Notes under the pieces: generated by a model
What the model saw: the letters and a program-made list of their open reading frames with translations, nothing else
Database searches by the model: none
Told to the model about the DNA's origin: nothing
Program-made: the position numbers and the translations under genes
Assembly (NCBI GenBank): GCA_964560425.1
Contig: CAZLLE010000102.1
Location: 1-5,211, forward strand
Length of the DNA stretch: 5,211 nt
Direction: 5' to 3'
From: CAZLLE01 sp964560425
GTDB taxonomy: Bacteria > Campylobacterota > Campylobacteria > Campylobacterales > QNZT01
Shown here: positions 1 to 4,876 of the stretch, piece after piece
How positions within the stretch are numbered: the stretch's first letter is position 1
How the letters are laid out: each line of letters opens with the position of its first letter

Positions 1-1
1 T

Positions 2-838
2 TTATATCGCAATAGATTTACATTACAGAGTGATATGAAAGATATTAAAAAGAGAATTCTTACAAATCTATCTGTTACCTTTCCCGAATTTGAAAAATTT
101 ATCAATCCATTTACTAAAAGTGGATTAGCTTTAATAGATAAATACCCTACAGCAGATCACTATAAAAATAGTAGTGTTGATAGGATAGTTAAGCTCTTTA
201 GGCATATTCAAGGTAATAGTTTCTCTAATGAGAAAGCCTTAATGCTTTTAGAATTATCTAAAAAATCTGTATATTCAGGTAAAGCCAAAGATGCAAGGGC
301 TATAGCAATTAGAAGCTCTGTTCGTCTTCTTAGATTTTATCAAGATGAGATAGAGATATTAGAACAAGAAATATCAACTCTTTTAAATACTCAAACTCTT
401 TCTCAAAAAGAGATCCAAAATAATCTTGATCTTGAAGAGAGAGCTAGTACACTTATGATAAATCTAACATCTATACCTGGTGTGGCACAAAAAACCATTG
501 CTGCTATTATTAGCGAGTGTGGTGATTTAACTAGATTTCCTACTGTTACTAAATTTATCGGTTTTTTAGGACTCTTTCCAACAGAAAATAGTTCTGGTAA
601 TTATAAATCTTCTGGTCATCTTAGTAAACGAGGCTCATCCTTAGTTAAACATGCTCTCTATGTGAGTGCTGTAAGTTGTCTTCTTCATAATCCTGAGCTT
701 AAACACTATTACGACATCAAAAAGTCTCAAGGAAAATCAAAAAAAGAAGCACTTATTGCAGTTTCTAGAAAACTTGCTGTTATTATATATGCTATATTTA
801 AATACAACACACCTTATGATCCAAATCGTGTATCCTAA
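2..838 (+). CDS. IS110-family transposase, C-terminal part (5' end outside window)
   Basis: The reading frame is open from the window edge, and the residues before the first ATG (at 35) fit the family (LYRNRF leading into a basic helix), so the true start lies upstream; 278 residues are visible. IS110 enzymes have an N-terminal DEDD RuvC-like domain, which is missing here, then a coiled coil and a C-terminal Transposase_20 domain (PF02371). Counting from the ATG at 35, a coiled-coil-like stretch lies near residues 95-135. The helix-hairpin-helix-like IPGVAQKT is at 147-154 and the SSG motif bearing the presumed catalytic serine at 186-188. LSKRG (196-200) and HALY (206-209) follow, and the protein ends in YDP, as in the IS621-like IS110 group. 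These enzymes act on DNA with a bridge RNA, which in this group is encoded 5' of the gene and so outside the window. The frame is intact to TAA. Activity cannot be judged without the N-terminus. Confidence 0.93.
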   Translation, partial: LYRNRFTLQSDMKDIKKRILTNLSVTFPEFEKFINPFTKSGLALIDKYPTADHYKNSSVDRIVKLFRHIQGNSFSNEKALMLLELSKKSVYSGKAKDARAIAIRSSVRLLRFYQDEIEILEQEISTLLNTQTLSQKEIQNNLDLEERASTLMINLTSIPGVAQKTIAAIISECGDLTRFPTVTKFIGFLGLFPTENSSGNYKSSGHLSKRGSSLVKHALYVSAVSCLLHNPELKHYYDIKKSQGKSKKEALIAVSRKLAVIIYAIFKYNTPYDPNRVS

Positions 839-891
839 AGTCATGAACAATGAAAAATTAAAGATCTCAAATTATTACTTCAATCACTAAA

Positions 892-918
892 TAATAGCTA
901 TATTATAAAATGCTATTA
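892..918. repeat. 7-bp stem-loop in the IS110 3' non-coding tail
   Basis: TAATAGC at 892-898 and GCTATTA at 912-918 are perfect reverse complements, separated by a 13-nt AT-rich loop. No T-run follows, so it does not look like an intrinsic terminator. It lies 54 nt after the transposase stop codon and may be a subterminal structure of the element or simply chance in AT-rich DNA. Confidence 0.4.
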
Positions 919-967
919 CCATATTAACTGTTAATCAAAATATAGCCAATTAGATAAATTAGTAAAA

Positions 968-1080
968 GGTGTGGTGAGGACACCACAGCCTACTTTTATC
1001 ATACTACATGAAAGTTAATAATTCTATCAAATCCAATACAATTAAATTATTTTCGTAGGGTGTAGTGTCTTCACTACACC
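968..1080. repeat. REPIN/BIME-like pair of inverted REP sequences, copy 1
   Basis: Two 26-nt units face each other. On the minus strand the unit at 993-968 begins GTAGGCTGTGGTG; on the plus strand the unit at 1055-1080 begins GTAGGGTGTAGTG. Each has a 5' GTAG followed by a palindrome with a 4-nt loop: TGTGGTG/CACCACA (970-976 and 981-987) and GGTGTAGTG/CACTACACC (1059-1067 and 1072-1080). The units differ by a compensatory A-T to G-C change in the stem, as expected if hairpin shape is conserved. GTAG plus hairpin is the signature of REP elements mobilised in trans by RAYT (IS200/IS605-like TnpA-REP) proteins; none is encoded in this window. The orientation is GTAG to GTAG, with a 61-bp spacer. 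Confidence 0.8.
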
Positions 1081-1086
1081 TTAAAA

Positions 1087-1144
1087 CTAAAACTTCTTAT
1101 TTGTATTCACCGATATATCTTTTCTACTAAGATCATCCATCAAT
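1087..1144 (-). pseudogene. Severed 3' tail of the DUF234 gene
   Basis: This stretch would encode the last 18 residues of the DUF234 protein (LMDDLSRKDI..VNTNKKF) and its TAG stop, with one missense change (Leu to Ser at the position of residue 298). Beyond 1144 the similarity ends abruptly and no further DUF234 sequence can be recognised in any frame; the same frame meets a TAA within a few codons. It is therefore a remnant carried by the direct repeat, not a gene. It shows that the repeat was once joined to a DUF234 gene or was copied from one. Confidence 0.9.
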
Positions 1145-1186
1145 TAGAAATTAGAGATAAAAACTACTCCAAGATTGCTATTATTT

Positions 1187-1522
1187 TTAATCCATATCTT
1201 CAAATCTCAAACAGAGTATATTCACTATCTTTTTTTGAGTCATAAAATTATCAATAGAAGTTAATTTTTTGATTAGTCTATTTTTGGATATAGTTCTAAT
1301 TTGCTGACAAAGTAAAATTGATGGTTTTGGAAGTTCTCGCTCTAATAATAACTCATTTGGATATATCCTCCTACCCTCTTTTTTAGAAGTTATGGGAATA
1401 ATAGTGACTACATCAAGCAAATTTTCATAATTATTTGAAATAATTAAAACAGGTCTTTTACCAAACTGTTCTCTACCAACGGTTGGATTTAGATCAGCCA
1501 AATAAACATCATATTGATTCAT
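1187..1522 (-). CDS. mazF: MazF/PemK-type mRNA interferase toxin (copy 1, RHH-paired)
   Basis: This 111-residue protein spans the full MazF/PemK_toxin fold (PF02452), a cytoplasmic sequence-specific endoribonuclease that cleaves mRNA and arrests growth. Family signatures are NPTVGRE (12-18), GKRPVLIIS (21-29), IIPITSK (41-47) and the LLCQQIR..SKNRL stretch (about 70-82). Arg23 and Thr45 match the catalytic Arg and Thr of characterised MazF proteins, so activity is likely. The ATG overlaps the antitoxin stop by four bases (ATGA, 1519-1522) and has no convincing Shine-Dalgarno, so translation is probably coupled to the antitoxin. No intrinsic terminator is visible after the TAA. It is a paralogue of the MazF at 4556-4876 but clearly diverged from it. 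Confidence 0.95.
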   Translation of the reverse strand: MNQYDVYLADLNPTVGREQFGKRPVLIISNNYENLLDVVTIIPITSKKEGRRIYPNELLLERELPKPSILLCQQIRTISKNRLIKKLTSIDNFMTQKKIVNILCLRFEDMD

Positions 1523-1764
1523 TTAATATCATCAAAATCTGAATATTGAAACTCATCTTCAATAATTTTCATATCTTCGATATAAAGTTGATCTTTTGAA
1601 GCTTCAATCATAGCCAATTTATATTGCTCTTTTTTCTGTTTTTCAATCAAAAGTTGCAAAGCATTTGATACTAATTCTGAAAACGATTGATATTTACCAA
1701 TAATATGATTCAACTCCAAACTCTGGAAAAGATCATCTCTAATAGCTACTGTTTTTCTTACCAT
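1519..1764 (-). CDS. Ribbon-helix-helix antitoxin of the first MazF
   Basis: This 81-residue protein has an N-terminal beta strand KTVAIRDDLF (4-13), a first helix around 14-25 and a second helix from SFSELVSNALQLLIEKQK (27-44). This is the CopG/MetJ-like RHH pattern of EndoAI-type MazE antitoxins. The tail is acidic (IEDEFQYSDFDDI, 68-80), as expected for a flexible segment that wraps the toxin. RHH antitoxins bind their own promoter as dimers and repress it together with toxin. The start is the ATG at 1762-1764, with GGAGGAG six bases upstream. A longer reading from TTG at 1777-1779 would use the Shine-Dalgarno itself as coding sequence and is rejected. The gene overlaps mazF by four bases. 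Confidence 0.92.
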   Translation of the reverse strand: MVRKTVAIRDDLFQSLELNHIIGKYQSFSELVSNALQLLIEKQKKEQYKLAMIEASKDQLYIEDMKIIEDEFQYSDFDDIK

Positions 1765-1770
1765 TTTCAA

Positions 1771-1777
1771 CTCCTCC
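1771..1777 (-). promoter_or_regulatory. Strong Shine-Dalgarno of the RHH antitoxin gene
   Basis: GGAGGAG on the minus strand is a near-perfect anti-16S match, six bases before the ATG at 1764. It decides the start and excludes the in-frame TTG that overlaps it. The strong site on the antitoxin, with no site on the toxin, fits antitoxin-biased expression. Confidence 0.85.
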
Positions 1778-1785
1778 AAGTAAAA

Positions 1786-1898
1786 GGTGTGGTGAGGACA
1801 CCACAGCCTACTTTTATCATACTACATGAAAGTTAATAATTCTATCAAATCCAATACAATTAAATTATTTTCGTAGGGTGTAGTGTCCTCACTACACC
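1786..1898. repeat. REPIN/BIME-like pair of inverted REP sequences, copy 2
   Basis: Same structure as 968-1080: a minus-strand unit at 1811-1786 and a plus-strand unit at 1873-1898, the latter with loop TCCT where copy 1 has TCTT. The plus-strand unit begins six bases beyond the DUF234 stop codon, a typical REP location where it can protect mRNA 3' ends. The minus-strand unit ends eight bases before the Shine-Dalgarno sequence of the RHH antitoxin gene, so its hairpin would form in that gene's leader if transcription starts upstream. Confidence 0.8.
1816..1847 (-). promoter_or_regulatory. Candidate promoter(s) of the first toxin-antitoxin pair, inside the REPIN spacer
   Basis: Two minus-strand -10-like boxes lie upstream of the antitoxin: TATGAT (1821-1816) and an extended -10 TGATAGAAT (1847-1839). 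Neither has a good -35 at 16-18 bp. Either would place a REP hairpin (1811-1786) in the 5' leader, just before the Shine-Dalgarno. The same boxes occur in copy 1 at 998-1029, pointing toward the IS110 tail. The alternative is read-through from the DUF234 gene. Confidence 0.3.
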
Positions 1899-1904
1899 TT
1901 AAAA

Positions 1905-2822
1905 CTAAAACTTCTTATTTGTATTCACCAATATATCTTTTCTACTAAGATCATCCATCAATACTTTAATATTTCTCATAGAAAAAAGTTTCAATTCCTC
2001 ACCTTTCTCTTTTTTGAGTTCATTTGAAAACTTATTTTTGGAAAATATAACAAAAGTATCAATATTGAGTTCAGCCTTTTTGCAACTCTCTTTTAATTTA
2101 CTCAATTCACTTTTACCAGCCTTAGCTTTAGAATATTTACAACTCCCTGCAATCATTCTTCCTGATTTAGTTTTTGCCAAAATATCTATCTCAACATTTT
2201 TATCCCAATAAGAGCCAATACTCACAATAGGATCATCATTAAAACTATTTTTTACAAGATCAAGAACAAGCCTCTCCAAAATATAATCAGAGAATCCACC
2301 TTGCTTAATATGAGTCCATTGCTTTGTAAACTCATCATAATCATTACTTTTAATACCCTTATAATAAGGCGACACACAAGAGAACCAAAAACGCATAAAA
2401 GGTTGAACAAAAAGAAATTTATCTGATACCTCTTCATTTTCATCTATAGGCTTCTCTTGAGGCTTATCAAGCACCAACATACCCTTCTCAAGTAGAAAAT
2501 CTATAGACTTTTCACCCTCAATTCTCCCCAATTTAGCCCTCTTAAAAGCAGAATGTTCCCGCCTATCCCCGACAGAAAGAGCAGAAAGCAATCTATGATG
2601 AGTTTGGTTACTCTGCGTAATAGTAGTAATCTCTGCATGAATATATCTATAATTATTCAATACTTTCTCTTCAATCAATCTATCCAAAGGTTTAGAAATA
2701 TCAATATACCACCCCATTCCACCAAAAACAGCAAAATATTCTACCGCCTTTTCAAGATCAGTGATTTTATTTTGAAAGCAAAAGGAGCGAAATTGTTGGA
2801 GAAGAGTAGGATGTTGAGACAT
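1905..2822 (-). CDS. Stand-alone DUF234 protein with a PD-(D/E)XK-like C-terminal domain
   Basis: The 305-residue protein resembles the C-terminal half of archaeal-type AAA ATPases carrying DUF234 (PF03008), but has no Walker A or B motif, so the ATPase part is absent. Residues about 20-120 look like winged-helix segments (TTITQSNQTHHRLLSALS, 66-83). FVQPFMRFWF (138-147) is the typical DUF234 entry. A restriction-endonuclease-like core follows: EIDILAKT (211-218, Asp213) and the strand IAGSCKYSKAK (224-234). There the usual Glu of the E-x-K motif is Ser227 while Lys229 is kept, so catalysis is doubtful. AAGG precedes the ATG at 2822 by about nine bases. Function is unknown; DNA binding or a nuclease-derived role is inferred. 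Its 3' end lies in the 184-bp repeat and a REP unit begins six bases after the stop. Confidence 0.82.
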   Translation of the reverse strand: MSQHPTLLQQFRSFCFQNKITDLEKAVEYFAVFGGMGWYIDISKPLDRLIEEKVLNNYRYIHAEITTITQSNQTHHRLLSALSVGDRREHSAFKRAKLGRIEGEKSIDFLLEKGMLVLDKPQEKPIDENEEVSDKFLFVQPFMRFWFSCVSPYYKGIKSNDYDEFTKQWTHIKQGGFSDYILERLVLDLVKNSFNDDPIVSIGSYWDKNVEIDILAKTKSGRMIAGSCKYSKAKAGKSELSKLKESCKKAELNIDTFVIFSKNKFSNELKKEKGEELKLFSMRNIKVLMDDLSRKDILVNTNKKF

Positions 2823-2848
2823 AATTATAGACCTTTGTTTTTTGAAAG

Positions 2849-2854
2849 ATTATA
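2849..2854 (-). promoter_or_regulatory. Candidate -10 box of the DUF234 gene
   Basis: A perfect TATAAT on the minus strand lies 26 bases before the ATG at 2822. The -35 position holds only A-rich sequence without a TTGACA match; many Campylobacterota sigma-70 promoters depend mainly on the -10. The 68-bp gap from the fic stop has no terminator hairpin, so read-through from the upstream operon is also possible. Confidence 0.5.
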
Positions 2855-2890
2855 GCGTAAATTATTTTTTTAAATGTATATAAAATTTTC

Positions 2891-3577
2891 CTATCTACTA
2901 ATCAAATCCAAACTCTTATCTATACTCTCTTTCAAAAACTTATGTAATCTATTTTTATTATTGATAGCATCCAAATATCTATCTCTATGATCATTTTCAA
3001 TAAGTGGTGGAACAATACTATTTTGAATAGCTTGATAAGCCATCAGCAATCTCCCTACCCTTCCATTGCCATCTGCAAAAGGGTGAATCCTCTCAAAAAG
3101 TATATGAAACTCTGCAATATCCAACAAACTCATCTCATTACTTTGCATACGATAAAAAAGATTTTCAAGATCTTGTGAAATCATATTTGGCAATGACAAT
3201 CTAATATCTACACCTTTAATATATCTCTCGTCCAATCTATAAGCCCCTATCGGTTTGGATACAAACTCTGGCGACACCTGCAAAGCATCTTCAAACATAA
3301 TAGAGTGAATATCTTTGACAAAACTACAATCCAAAATATTTTCTCTATTTGAAGCCTCACGAACTATCACATCATAAGCCTTTGCAAAACCCAATATTAC
3401 AAGCTGTTCACCAAGTGGTTTATGCCCTGCCGTATGCCCCAATTCAAGAAGCTCTTTTGTCTCTCCAAAAGATAAAGTAGTCCCTTCCATTGCATTTGAA
3501 TGGTGAGTGATTGAGATACGAAGCTGCCTAAAAAGTTGTTCTTTTTGTTTTAGTGTTAGGGAATTTAAGTTTTGCAT
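2891..3577 (-). CDS. fic: Fic-family AMP-transferase, class II (N-terminal inhibitory helix)
   Basis: This 228-residue protein contains the complete Fic motif HPFADGNGRVGR (165-176), in which His165 is the general base, Asp169 binds the metal and the two Arg contact the nucleotide. Such enzymes transfer AMP from ATP to a Ser, Thr or Tyr hydroxyl of target proteins in the cytoplasm. The inhibitory motif (S/T)xxxE(G/N) is present near the N-terminus as SNAMEG (27-32), which makes it a self-inhibited class II Fic; Glu31 would block the gamma-phosphate. GAYR (111-114) fits the flap region. There is no C-terminal winged helix, unlike many larger Fic proteins. AAAGGA lies eight bases before the ATG. 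It starts 20 bp after the hrgA-like gene, so the two are probably co-transcribed. The target is unknown. Fic can also act as a toxin, but no separate antitoxin gene is seen. Confidence 0.95.
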   Translation of the reverse strand: MQNLNSLTLKQKEQLFRQLRISITHHSNAMEGTTLSFGETKELLELGHTAGHKPLGEQLVILGFAKAYDVIVREASNRENILDCSFVKDIHSIMFEDALQVSPEFVSKPIGAYRLDERYIKGVDIRLSLPNMISQDLENLFYRMQSNEMSLLDIAEFHILFERIHPFADGNGRVGRLLMAYQAIQNSIVPPLIENDHRDRYLDAINNKNRLHKFLKESIDKSLDLISR

Positions 3578-3597
3578 ATTGTTAATCCTTTAATAAA

Positions 3598-4545
3598 TCA
3601 CTCTATAGGTATATTTAATTTTTTACAATACTCTTCAATCTCTGAATCATTATCAAAATAATCATCACAAAAATCACTAAGCTCTTTCTCAATAGATTTA
3701 TAATATCTCTCTTGAACAGACAAAGATTTTTCAGTTAATTCTATAAAGTTTTCATATTTTTTATTAACTCTACACAATTTATCAATAGTTCTAAAGTCTA
3801 ATTCTCTATATTTTGATTGAAATAGTATCTTACTTTCATAAGGATTTGATTTCAATTCAATAATACCAATCCCAAAAGATTGATTTAATCTCTCCATCTC
3901 TTCTTGTAAACTATTAGCAATTTCAAAGGCAACCAAATAACCATAATTTGCCCAACTTGAATTTGAAACAGCTTGAAAATAATATTTCTTTAGTTCATAA
4001 TCACTATTTATCTCTTTTTTTATTTCATAAGATGTAATCTTAAATGTATCTGCTTTATTCAAGATTTTCATAAAAGCTTTATTTACTTTTGAGGTTAAAT
4101 TCAAAAATTCAATACCAATCAAATCAGGATGTATCCATTTTTGATGATTATCAACACTATTTTTTGACTCTTCATGAAGAATTGTTTTTGCATAAATATT
4201 TTTACTTTTGAGATAAGTACTCAAAAGTTTATGTAGATCTCTCTCTTTATAACTATTATTACTTTTTATTATATCTGTAGAAGCTAGACTATTAACAAGA
4301 TCTATTTCTTGTTCAAATTTTGATAAATAATACAAATAAGATCTTCCATTACCCTTAACTCTTTTTACCCTAGAATCACCATCTCTAATAAAATCTCCAA
4401 GCAAAGCAGAAATTGTTGATTCTGGTGTTTTACCTTTTTCAAAAGAGTAATATTCATTACTTACTATATTTTGATAAACATCTCTTTTGTTAGATGCTCT
4501 TTTTAAATCTTCCAAACTTTTTATTATTGCTTCTTTAATTCTCAT
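3598..4545 (-). CDS. hrgA: HrgA-like protein: HARE-HTH domain plus PD-(D/E)XK nuclease domain
   Basis: The 315-residue protein matches the HrgA/COG2958 layout known from Helicobacter pylori, where hrgA replaces a type II restriction gene in some strains. Residues 1-75 form a HARE-HTH (IKEAIIKSLEDL, then KTPESTISALLGDFIRDGDS at 39-58, ending in a GNGRSYLYYL wing). This domain is proposed to sense DNA sequence or base modification. Residues about 100-250 form a nuclease-like core: ERDLHKLLSTYL (101-112), IHPDLIGIEF (138-147, Asp141), SYEIKKEI (172-179, the E-x-K as Glu174/Lys176) and YFQAVSNSSWANYGYLVA (189-206, Gln191). All key PD-(D/E)XK residues are present. The C-terminus is helical and acidic. 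The AGGGG Shine-Dalgarno overlaps the mazF stop codon, and the 10-bp gap indicates one transcript. No methyltransferase is nearby. A modification-dependent nuclease or regulator is inferred. Confidence 0.85.
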   Translation of the reverse strand: MRIKEAIIKSLEDLKRASNKRDVYQNIVSNEYYSFEKGKTPESTISALLGDFIRDGDSRVKRVKGNGRSYLYYLSKFEQEIDLVNSLASTDIIKSNNSYKERDLHKLLSTYLKSKNIYAKTILHEESKNSVDNHQKWIHPDLIGIEFLNLTSKVNKAFMKILNKADTFKITSYEIKKEINSDYELKKYYFQAVSNSSWANYGYLVAFEIANSLQEEMERLNQSFGIGIIELKSNPYESKILFQSKYRELDFRTIDKLCRVNKKYENFIELTEKSLSVQERYYKSIEKELSDFCDDYFDNDSEIEEYCKKLNIPIE

Positions 4546-4555
4546 AAATTAACCC

Positions 4556-4876
4556 CTAAAACTCAAACATCTCAACCAAAATAGCTGAAATATCTTTTGC
4601 TCTCTCCTCTTCTACTGTTCCTATTTTTTTGACTAATCTACTTTTATCAACTGCTCTTATTTGATCTAATAAAACTAATCCATCTCTATTTTGAAAGCTG
4701 ATCTTCACTCTAAACAAAAATTCAAACCCTTTGCTAGTTAAAGGAGCAACAATAACTGTTTTTAAAATATTCATCTCATTTGGGGATATGACTATACATG
4801 GTCTAGTTTTTTGAATTTCAGAGCCAACAGTAGGATTTAATTTGACCAAATATATCTCAAATCTATTGATTTTCAA
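4556..4876 (-). CDS. mazF: MazF/PemK-type mRNA interferase toxin (copy 2, TTG start)
   Basis: This 106-residue full-length MazF has NPTVGSE (14-20), KTRPCIVIS (23-31, catalytic Arg25), VAPLTSK (43-49, catalytic Thr47) and LLDQIRAVDKSRLVKKIG (about 69-86). It is expected to cleave mRNA. The start is TTG at 4876-4874, directly after the antitoxin TAA in the same frame, so no upstream in-frame start is possible, and there is no ATG before the conserved core. GGGAG lies six bases upstream (4887-4883), inside the antitoxin coding end. A weak start codon abutting the antitoxin stop suggests coupled, deliberately lowered toxin synthesis. It shares the NPTVG, RP..IS, P(I/L)TSK and QIR motifs with the other MazF but has a different kind of antitoxin. 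Confidence 0.94.
   Translation of the reverse strand: MKINRFEIYLVKLNPTVGSEIQKTRPCIVISPNEMNILKTVIVAPLTSKGFEFLFRVKISFQNRDGLVLLDQIRAVDKSRLVKKIGTVEEERAKDISAILVEMFEF

Larger units (their letters stand above)
1..960 (+). mobile_element. Right part of an IS110-group insertion sequence (approximate right end)
   Basis: This covers the transposase gene and its 3' non-coding tail. The left end is outside the window. The right end is placed near 960 only because the sequence from 961 onward is a 184-bp block that recurs at 1779-1962 and is therefore not part of the IS. The tail (839-960) has no gene. It holds a stem-loop at 892-918 and a 13-bp palindrome ATTAACTGTTAAT at 923-935. IS110-group elements lack conventional terminal inverted repeats and usually make no target duplication, so the exact boundary cannot be read from one end. 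The real end could lie anywhere between about 850 and 960. Confidence 0.6.
961..1144. repeat. 184-bp direct repeat, copy 1 (left of the toxin-antitoxin pair)
   Basis: This block matches 1779-1962 in the same orientation, offset by 818 bp, at all but two positions: T1070 versus C1888 and G1112 versus A1930, both transitions. Identity breaks at both edges: T960 versus A1778 on the left, T1145 versus A1963 on the right. Left to right it contains a REP-like hairpin on the minus strand (968-993), a 61-bp spacer, a REP-like hairpin on the plus strand (1055-1080) and a severed 3' end of the DUF234 gene (1087-1144). It lies between the IS110 tail and the 3' end of the first mazF. Confidence 0.97.
1779..1962. 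repeat. 184-bp direct repeat, copy 2 (right of the toxin-antitoxin pair)
   Basis: This is the second copy of the block at 961-1144. Here the last 58 nt are the genuine 3' end of the intact DUF234 gene, so this copy is in its native context on that side. Its left edge falls two bases beyond the Shine-Dalgarno sequence of the RHH antitoxin gene, so the leader, and perhaps the promoter, of that gene lies inside the repeat. Confidence 0.97.

Noticed and set aside
839..960. Bridge RNA gene in the 3' tail of the IS110 element
   Set aside because: The C-terminal motifs resemble the IS110 (IS621-like) group, whose bridge RNA is encoded 5' of the transposase. The 122-nt tail has only one short stem and no clear multi-loop fold.
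1145..1186. Intrinsic terminator after the first mazF
   Set aside because: TAAAAA and TTTTTA can pair weakly, but there is no GC-containing stem followed by a T-run; I see nothing else in this 42-bp stretch.
1873..1898. REP hairpin as an intrinsic terminator of DUF234
   Set aside because: The 9-bp stem is stable, but on the minus strand it is followed by CTACGAAAATAA rather than a T-run. mRNA 3'-end protection is more likely than termination.
961..1962. 184-bp repeats as a target-site duplication or composite-transposon ends
   Set aside because: They are far too long for a transposition duplication, carry no transposase, and include the coding end of a neighbouring gene; homologous recombination or duplication fits better.
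961..1962. CRISPR-like array of short repeats
   Set aside because: Only two pairs of inverted units with unequal spacing are present, and the spacers are themselves duplicated; there are no cas genes.
2014..2211. Open frame on the + strand antisense to DUF234
   Set aside because: Shadow of the DUF234 gene; no ribosome site or recognisable domain.
2252..2443. Alternative-frame open frame on the - strand inside DUF234
   Set aside because: Overlaps the well-supported DUF234 reading frame; hydrophobic low-complexity translation with no family likeness.
2553..2855. Open frame on the + strand across the DUF234 start and promoter
   Set aside because: Antisense shadow running through the DUF234 promoter region; no start signals.
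2987..3178. Open frame on the + strand antisense to fic
   Set aside because: Opposite the Fic catalytic region; no domain or Shine-Dalgarno.
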